A program made the translations under genes and the position numbers. From the NCBI RefSeq assembly GCF_036227325.1, contig NZ_CP109467.1, positions 1,798,001-1,862,000 of the forward strand: 64,000 nucleotides of DNA, written 5' to 3'. A model generated the notes under the pieces. The model had not been told where the DNA came from. It worked only from the letters and a program-made list of their open reading frames with translations, and made no database searches. This DNA is from Streptomyces sp. NBC_01465 (GTDB taxonomy: Bacteria; Actinomycetota; Actinomycetes; Streptomycetales; Streptomycetaceae). Of this stretch, positions 59,591-64,000 are shown in pieces; positions within the stretch are counted from its first letter, which is position 1; each line of letters begins with the position of its first letter.

Positions 59591-60207
59591 CAATCAACGC
59601 CATGGACACCAGCACCAGACGGCAGGCCACCCGCCAGAAGCTCTACGAGGCGGCCGTCACCCTCATCGCGGAAAAGGGCTTCTCCTCCACCACCGTGGAC
59701 GAGATCGCGGAGCGCGCCGGGGTCGCGAAGGGCACGGTCTACTACAACTTCAAGTCCAAGACCGAGCTCTTCGAGGAGCTGCTGCGGCACGGCGTGGGCC
59801 TGCTGACTGCGTCCCTGAAGGCCGCCGCCGACGAGAGCGCGGCGCGCGGCGGCACCAAGGTCGAGGCGCTGGACGGGATGATCCGGGCCGGCCTGGTCTT
59901 CATCGACCGCTATCCGGCCTTCACCCAGCTGTACGTCGCCGAGCTGTGGCGCACCAACCGCGCCTGGCAGTCGACGCTCCTGGTGGTGCGCCAGGAGGCG
60001 GTGGCCGTCGTCGAGACCGTCCTGCGGGAGGGCATCGAGGCCGGTGAGCTGCACGAGGAGATCGACATCCCGCTGACGGCTGCGGCCCTGGTCGGGATGG
60101 TCCTCGTGGCCGCGCTGGACTGGCAGGCCTTCCAGAGCGAGCGGTCGCTCGACGATGTGCACGCGGCGCTCTCGCGGCTGCTGTACGGGCGGGTCAGCGG
60201 GCGCTGA
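59587..60207 (+). CDS. TetR-family transcriptional regulator of the YhgE operon
   Basis: A 206-residue regulator. The helix-turn-helix is STTVDEIAERAGVAKGTVYYNF (about residues 31-52) with the KSKTELFEEL helix, and a ligand-binding all-alpha region follows. I chose the GTG of VTINAMDTS, which overlaps the YhgE stop as GTGA and has GGAG eight bases upstream; an ATG 15 bases later (59602) is possible. It probably represses its own operon through the palindrome at 56771. The inducer is unknown. Confidence 0.92.
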   Translation: MTINAMDTSTRRQATRQKLYEAAVTLIAEKGFSSTTVDEIAERAGVAKGTVYYNFKSKTELFEELLRHGVGLLTASLKAAADESAARGGTKVEALDGMIRAGLVFIDRYPAFTQLYVAELWRTNRAWQSTLLVVRQEAVAVVETVLREGIEAGELHEEIDIPLTAAALVGMVLVAALDWQAFQSERSLDDVHAALSRLLYGRVSGR

Positions 60208-60226
60208 GCCCGCCGGGGAAACGGGA

Positions 60227-60274
60227 CGCCGGTCCGGCGGAGCTCGATGTCACTCGAGCCCCACCGGACCGGCG
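60227..60274 (+). terminator. Hairpin terminator after the TetR gene
   Basis: CGCCGGTCCGG pairs with CCGGACCGGCG across a 26-base loop, 20 bases after the TetR stop. Confidence 0.7.
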
Positions 60275-60277
60275 ATT

Positions 60278-60310
60278 CCCCCGTACGTCCCCCGTACGTC
60301 CCCCGTACGC
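60278..60310. repeat. Three tandem 11-base repeats
   Basis: CCCCCGTACGT occurs three times head to tail, the last ending C instead of T. Each unit contains the palindrome CGTACG. It may be a cooperative binding site or simple slippage. Confidence 0.75.
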
Positions 60311-60412
60311 GTCAGGGGTGCCGCACCGTTCCGCCGCCCCGTGTCGGCGGTGCCGGAGCCGCGCCCCTTCCGTGGTCTCCACTCTGCCGTCTTCGCAGGT
60401 CGGGCCCATCCG

Positions 60413-60442
60413 CGTACCTACTCATCTCCACCACTAGGTACG
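60413..60442. promoter_or_regulatory. 8-14-8 inverted repeat upstream of the FAD oxidoreductase gene
   Basis: CGTACCTA, 14 bases, TAGGTACG, with further partial pairing outside (ATCC and GGAT with a two-base bulge). It could be an operator or a stable RNA hairpin; it lies 74-103 bases before the ATG. Confidence 0.45.
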
Positions 60443-60502
60443 GATACTCAGAGCCTGGTGCTCAACCCCAGTCCGGCTGAGTCGACTGTCAGTGGCGGCG
60501 GC

Positions 60503-60508
60503 TACAGT
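60503..60508 (+). promoter_or_regulatory. Leaderless-type -10 element
   Basis: TACAGT lies seven bases before the ATG at 60516. With no good ribosome site between them, this suggests that transcription begins at or near the ATG, a common arrangement in actinobacteria. Confidence 0.6.
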
Positions 60509-60515
60509 CCCAGGC

Positions 60516-61871
60516 ATGGCAAGGATTGCGGTGATCGGCGCGGGTATGGGCGCGATGGCGGCGGCCGCCCGGCTGGCCGTGGCGGGACACCGGGTGACGG
60601 TGTACGAGCGCTCGGGGACGTACGGCGGTTCGGTGGGCCGGTTCGAGCGGGACGGGTTCGTCTTCGACACCGGTCCCGGGCTGCTGCATCTGCCCGCCGT
60701 GTGGCGGGACGTGTTCGTGAAGACGGGCCGCGAGCCGCTGGAGAATTGCGTGGAGCTGGTCCAGGTGGACCCGGCCGCGCGTCATCTCTTCGCCGACGGC
60801 AGCGCGGTGACGCTGCCCAATGCCTCGCGGGCCGGTGTCGTCGACGCGCTGGACGCTGCGCTGGGCGGGGGCGCGGGTGAGCGCTGGGGGGCGTATCTGG
60901 ACCGGGCCCGGACCACCTGGGACCGGACCCGGCGGCCCCTGCTGGAGGAGCCGCTGCCCGCCGATGTGTCGGCGCTGGGGCGCGATCCGTATCCGGCGCT
61001 GAAGTCCGGGCTGCTGCGCCGCACCGCACAGACGGTGGACGAGGTGGGGCGTCGGGAGCTGCGCGACCCCCGGCTGGCCGCGCTCCTCGGGAGTTACGCG
61101 CGGCGGTACGGCTTCGACCCGCGCACCGCGCCCGCCTCCGCCGCCGTGCTGCCGTACATGGAGCAGACCTTCGGCAGTTGGTACGTACGCGGAGGGATGC
61201 GCGAACTGGCGCGCGCGGTGTACGAACGGTGCCTGGCGCGGAAGGTGGAGTTCGTCTTCGACGCCGAGGTCACGGGCGTACGGGAGAAGGACGGCCGGGC
61301 CTGCGGGCTCGAACTGGCCGACGGGCAGGGCGTGGAGGCCGACCACGTGGTGGCGGGGGTCCCGCTGCCCTCGCTCGGCGGTCCGCCCACCGGGCAGCGG
61401 GATGCGGGGACGCTGGTGGTCCTGCTCGCGCTGCGCGGCGAGCGGCCCGCGGACACCGTCCACCGGACCGTGGTCCACGGTGACGGCGACGGGCTGCCGA
61501 TGGTGACGGTGGAGCGGCCGGACGATCCGGGGGTCGTCCCCGACGCCGGTCACGAGGCCGTACGGATCACGGCGCCCGGGGCGGGCGAGGCGCAGCTGGA
61601 CCAGGTGGTGGCCGCTGCCGGGGCCGCCGTGCCCGGGCTGCGCTCACGCGTGCTGTGGCAGGAGTCGACCGTCACCGGGCCGCTGAGCGGTCCGGCGCTG
61701 GCCGGGGCGGGCGGGGCGTTCCTGGCCGCCGCCAACCGGTCGGAGCTGCCCGGGCTCTACCGGGCGGGCGGCTGGTCGCATCCCGGCGGCGGGCTGGCGC
61801 ACGCCGGGATGTCGGGGGCGCTGGTCGCCGGGCTGATCGTCGAGGGGGACGGCTTCCGCGGCTCGCAGTGA
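60516..61871 (+). CDS. FAD-dependent oxidoreductase, phytoene desaturase-like
   Basis: A 451-residue flavoprotein. The dinucleotide-binding motif is AVIGAGMGAMAAAARLAVAGHRVTVYE at residues 4-30 (GxGxxG followed by an acidic strand end), then GRFERDGFVFDTGPGLLHLP, typical of carotenoid desaturase/isomerase-like enzymes, and the C-terminal FAD motif in YRAGGWSHPGGGLAHAGMSG. No carotenoid biosynthesis genes lie nearby, so the substrate is unknown. Start MARIAVIGAG, with a -10 seven bases upstream. Confidence 0.9.
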   Translation: MARIAVIGAGMGAMAAAARLAVAGHRVTVYERSGTYGGSVGRFERDGFVFDTGPGLLHLPAVWRDVFVKTGREPLENCVELVQVDPAARHLFADGSAVTLPNASRAGVVDALDAALGGGAGERWGAYLDRARTTWDRTRRPLLEEPLPADVSALGRDPYPALKSGLLRRTAQTVDEVGRRELRDPRLAALLGSYARRYGFDPRTAPASAAVLPYMEQTFGSWYVRGGMRELARAVYERCLARKVEFVFDAEVTGVREKDGRACGLELADGQGVEADHVVAGVPLPSLGGPPTGQRDAGTLVVLLALRGERPADTVHRTVVHGDGDGLPMVTVERPDDPGVVPDAGHEAVRITAPGAGEAQLDQVVAAAGAAVPGLRSRVLWQESTVTGPLSGPALAGAGGAFLAAANRSELPGLYRAGGWSHPGGGLAHAGMSGALVAGLIVEGDGFRGSQ

Positions 61872-61884
61872 TCCGTGGCGGTCC

Positions 61885-62754
61885 TCAGTAGCGGTACTGC
61901 TGCTGCTCGTTGCCGTAGTTGTAGTACGGGTCCTGCTGCTGTTGCTCCGCCGTGCCGAACGGCTGCTCGCCGTCGCGCTGCTGCGGGACCCAGACTCCGC
62001 CGGGCGGGGTCTCGCCGCCGCCGGAACCCTGGTAGTACGGGTCGGCGTAGGACTGCTGGCCGTACGAGGTGTCGTACTGGCCGGTGTTGCTGCCGATGTA
62101 CGGGTCCGAGTAGGCGGCGTAGCCCTGCTGGCCGGTGGCGTCGTAGTCGTACTGGCCCTGCTGGCCCTGCTGCTGGTCGTAGCCGCCGTAGGTGTCGTAA
62201 CTCCCGTACTGGGCCTGCGCGTTGGCCCCGTACGCGGCCTCGCTGTAGATGCCGTACTGACCGGTGTCGTCCGGCATCGGCTGCGGGGCGTAGACCGACG
62301 TGGAGTCGGCGGCCATGGCGTTGCCGTACGCGGGTGCGTCGAAGGAGGTGGTGTCGTAGCCGGGAGTGTCGAAACCCGAGCCCTCGAAGCCCTGCGTCGC
62401 ATAGCCGGGCGCCGGCTCGTAACTGAGGTCCGAGACCTCCAGCGTCGGCTCCTGCTCCTCCGTCTCGCCGCCACCCCTGCGCCGGCGGCTGGCGCCGGGG
62501 CTGCCGCCGATGGCCCAGCCCGTGGAGAAGCCACGGCGGAAGGACATCGTGACGTAGGTCTGGCCGAGCGCGAAGGCGACGGCGCCGAGCGCGATCACCA
62601 GGACATTGGCGAGGAGCACGCCGATGACGACGCACAGGAAGCCGACGAAGGCCACCAGGCGCCAGCGCAGCCGCGCCTTGTACTGCAGCAGAACCTCGCC
62701 GAGCAGCCACAGTGCGACCAGCCCGAACGCGATATAGAGGACCGTCCAGCCCAT
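61885..62754 (-). CDS. Membrane protein with Tyr/Gln/Gly-rich disordered tail
   Basis: A 289-residue protein. Two or three helices occupy residues 1-66 (VLYIAFGLVALWLLGEVLL, LVAFVGFLCVVIGVLLANVLVIALG). The remaining 175 residues or so are low-complexity, rich in Tyr, Gln, Gly, Asp and Ser, with repeats such as GYDQQQGQQG and YQGSGGG, and end in EQQQQDPYYNYGNEQQQYRY. The tail resembles prion-like or phase-separating sequences. Function is unknown; metF lies upstream on the same strand, 51 bases away. Confidence 0.85.
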   Translation of the reverse strand: MGWTVLYIAFGLVALWLLGEVLLQYKARLRWRLVAFVGFLCVVIGVLLANVLVIALGAVAFALGQTYVTMSFRRGFSTGWAIGGSPGASRRRRGGGETEEQEPTLEVSDLSYEPAPGYATQGFEGSGFDTPGYDTTSFDAPAYGNAMAADSTSVYAPQPMPDDTGQYGIYSEAAYGANAQAQYGSYDTYGGYDQQQGQQGQYDYDATGQQGYAAYSDPYIGSNTGQYDTSYGQQSYADPYYQGSGGGETPPGGVWVPQQRDGEQPFGTAEQQQQDPYYNYGNEQQQYRY

Positions 62755-62805
62755 GTCCGCCCCTCTCCTACGGCCACCGCCCGGGACTGGGGCGGGTACG
62801 ACCGG

Positions 62806-63723
62806 TCACGACTGCTCGTGCAGTCCGAGATTCTCGTAGATTTCGAGGGTCGCCGTGGAGTTGTTCAGCGTGATGAAGTGCATCCCGGGGACTCCCTCGG
62901 CAAGCAGCCTCGCACAGAATTCTGTGGCGAACTCGATGCCAATGGAGCGTACAGCCGCGGGGTCGTCCTTGGCGGCGAGGATCCGATCTTTCAGTGCCGG
63001 CGGGAAAACCGCTGTGGAGAGCTGCGGCAGCCGCTCCAGCATTTTGACCGTGGTGACCGGCATGACCTCGGGAATGATGGGCGTCTCGCAGCCCGCGGCG
63101 ACGACGCGGTCGCGCAGCCGCAGATAGCTCTCCGGGTCGAAGAACATCTGCGTGATGGCGTAGTCGGCGCCCGCCCGGCACTTGTCGACGAAGTGACGGA
63201 TGTCGCTGTCCCAGTCGGTGGAGCGCGGGTGCATCTCCGGGAACGCGGCGACGCCCACACAGAAGTCGCCGGACTCCTTGATGAGGCGGACCAGGTCGGC
63301 CGCGTACAGCACGCCCTGGGGGTGCTGCACCCACTCGCCCAGCGGGTCACCTGCCGGGTCGCCCCGGACGGCGAGGATGTTGCGGATCCCGGCGTCGGCG
63401 AACTGGCCGATGATGTTGCGCAGTTCGGCGACGGAGTGGTTCACCGCCGTGAGGTGCGCGACCGGGGTGAGCGTGGTGTTCGAGGTGATCGCCTCGGTGG
63501 CCCGCACGGTGCCCTCGCGCGAGGTGCCGCCCGCGCCGTACGTCACGGAGACGAAGCTGGGGGCCACCGCCTCGATGCGGCGCAGCGCGTTCCACAGATT
63601 CCGCTCGCCCTTCTCGGTCTTGGGCGCCGGAAACTCGAAGGAGTACGACGTCTTACCGGTCGCGAGATAGTCACGCACGGTCCGTGCGCGATCAGTCCTG
63701 GTGGAAGCTGTGCCGAAGGCCAT
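62806..63723 (-). CDS. metF: 5,10-Methylenetetrahydrofolate reductase
   Basis: FAD-dependent reductase of 305 residues that makes 5-methyl-THF for methionine synthesis. Family features are [18 protein letters not shown] with the catalytic Glu near residue 30, [41 protein letters not shown] and [17 protein letters not shown]. Short N-terminus, bacterial length. ATG start. The thiE gene lies upstream, about 90 bases away; two DnaA-like boxes (TTTGTCCGC, TTGTCCACG) lie in that gap. Confidence 0.97.
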   Translation of the reverse strand: MAFGTASTRTDRARTVRDYLATGKTSYSFEFPAPKTEKGERNLWNALRRIEAVAPSFVSVTYGAGGTSREGTVRATEAITSNTTLTPVAHLTAVNHSVAELRNIIGQFADAGIRNILAVRGDPAGDPLGEWVQHPQGVLYAADLVRLIKESGDFCVGVAAFPEMHPRSTDWDSDIRHFVDKCRAGADYAITQMFFDPESYLRLRDRVVAAGCETPIIPEVMPVTTVKMLERLPQLSTAVFPPALKDRILAAKDDPAAVRSIGIEFATEFCARLLAEGVPGMHFITLNNSTATLEIYENLGLHEQS

Positions 63724-63812
63724 GCCCGCAGCGTAGTCAGGGCCGACCGCTCACCCAACCAGAGCTACGTAAATTGCCCGTTTTGTCCGCTACTTGTCCA
63801 CGCTTCGGACAC

Positions 63813-64000
63813 TTAAGAGTTACGGGCCCGGACCCGCTTCGCCAGATCCGCCGCCGCCGCTGCCGGATCGGCCGCCTCGGTGATCGCCCGTACGACGACG
63901 ATCCTGCGCGCCCCCGCGTCGAGCACCTCGTCCAGATTGGCCGCGTCGATCCCGCCGATGGCGAACCAGGGGCGCTGCGTGGTGAGCGTGGCCGCGTACC
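63813..64000 (-). CDS. thiE: Thiamine-phosphate synthase ThiE (3' end of gene only)
   Basis: Only the last 62 residues are in the window. [26 protein letters not shown] matches the C-terminal phosphate-binding region of thiamine-phosphate synthase, followed by [25 protein letters not shown] and TAA. The enzyme joins HMP-PP and HET-P. The 5' part is beyond the right edge, so start and neighbours are unseen. Confidence 0.9.
   Translation of the reverse strand, partial: YAATLTTQRPWFAIGGIDAANLDEVLDAGARRIVVVRAITEAADPAAAAADLAKRVRARNS

Larger units (their letters stand above)
60208..60502. other. Intergenic region between TetR gene and FAD oxidoreductase gene
   Basis: About 295 bases without a convincing gene. 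It contains a hairpin terminator, three 11-base direct repeats and a separate 8-14-8 inverted repeat, which are listed individually. Confidence 0.7.

Noticed and set aside
60297..60410. A minus-strand short ORF (MSRYADGPDLRRRQSG...) between TetR and the FAD gene
   Set aside because: The start lies in the loop of an inverted repeat, its frame ends after about 37 codons, and codon bias is poor; no recognisable protein.

Overview
This is a high-GC actinobacterial chromosome segment, almost certainly Streptomyces. Coding is dense, third codon positions are very GC-rich, GTG starts are common and adjacent genes often overlap as ATGA or GTGA. Gene order also fits: a his cluster with priA, dnaE, ileS behind a T-box leader, then divIVA, sepF, ftsZ and the rest of the division and cell-wall (dcw) cluster. 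The window is core chromosome. I see no insertion sequence, prophage, CRISPR array, tRNA, rRNA or biosynthetic cluster.

Layout. Positions 1-5442 (minus strand) hold the histidine operon hisD-hisC-hisB-small membrane protein-hisH-priA-ridA-hisF; hisF runs off the left edge. Positions 5566-9663 (plus) hold a membrane protein of unknown function, a helical-repeat-like hypothetical protein, a Lon-N-domain protein, a YbaK-type deacylase and a 24-codon gene resembling ribosomal protein bL37. Positions 9819-13647 (minus) hold an ABC exporter operon with a small membrane protein, then a NYN-domain protein. Next come a 63-aa hydrophilic protein, dnaE (14171-17716, minus), and on the plus strand a DUF2252 protein, a membrane protein and a membrane-anchored DsbA-like thioredoxin. 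A dienelactone-hydrolase-like enzyme, an MscS-type channel and a CPA1 antiporter follow. The minus-strand group GNAT-rluD-lspA-TraR/DksA-like precedes ileS (27647-30784, plus), which has a translational T-box leader.

Positions 31021-48647 (minus strand) hold the division and peptidoglycan region: rsmH-ftsL-ftsI-murE-murF-mraY-murD-ftsW-murG-ftsQ, then ftsZ-pgeF-yggS-sepF-yggT-divIVA. Lipid II synthesis (MurE, F, D, MraY, MurG), septal transglycosylation and transpeptidation (FtsW, FtsI), the Z-ring (FtsZ, SepF) and polar growth (DivIVA) are encoded together. ftsA, murC, ddl and mraZ are absent. A good sigma-70 promoter, an inverted repeat and a possible 58-codon leader ORF precede rsmH.

On the right are a beta-carbonic anhydrase, a MoxR-DUF58-transglutaminase operon, DUF3040, a methyltransferase and a HEPN protein. 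A self-contained operon follows: a degenerate ABC ATPase, a YhgE/Pip protein and a TetR regulator, with a perfect palindrome over the predicted start of transcription. The window closes with an FAD oxidoreductase, a membrane protein with a Tyr/Gln/Gly-rich tail, metF and the 3' end of thiE.

The most notable observations are the IleRS signature motif, which reads GxHH instead of HxGH, the ileS T-box, the overlooked bL37-like gene, the possible leader ORF in front of the dcw cluster, and the ABC-like ATPase lacking its Walker A lysine. I found no clearly novel multigene system. The YhgE/Pip operon is the best candidate for an under-described one.
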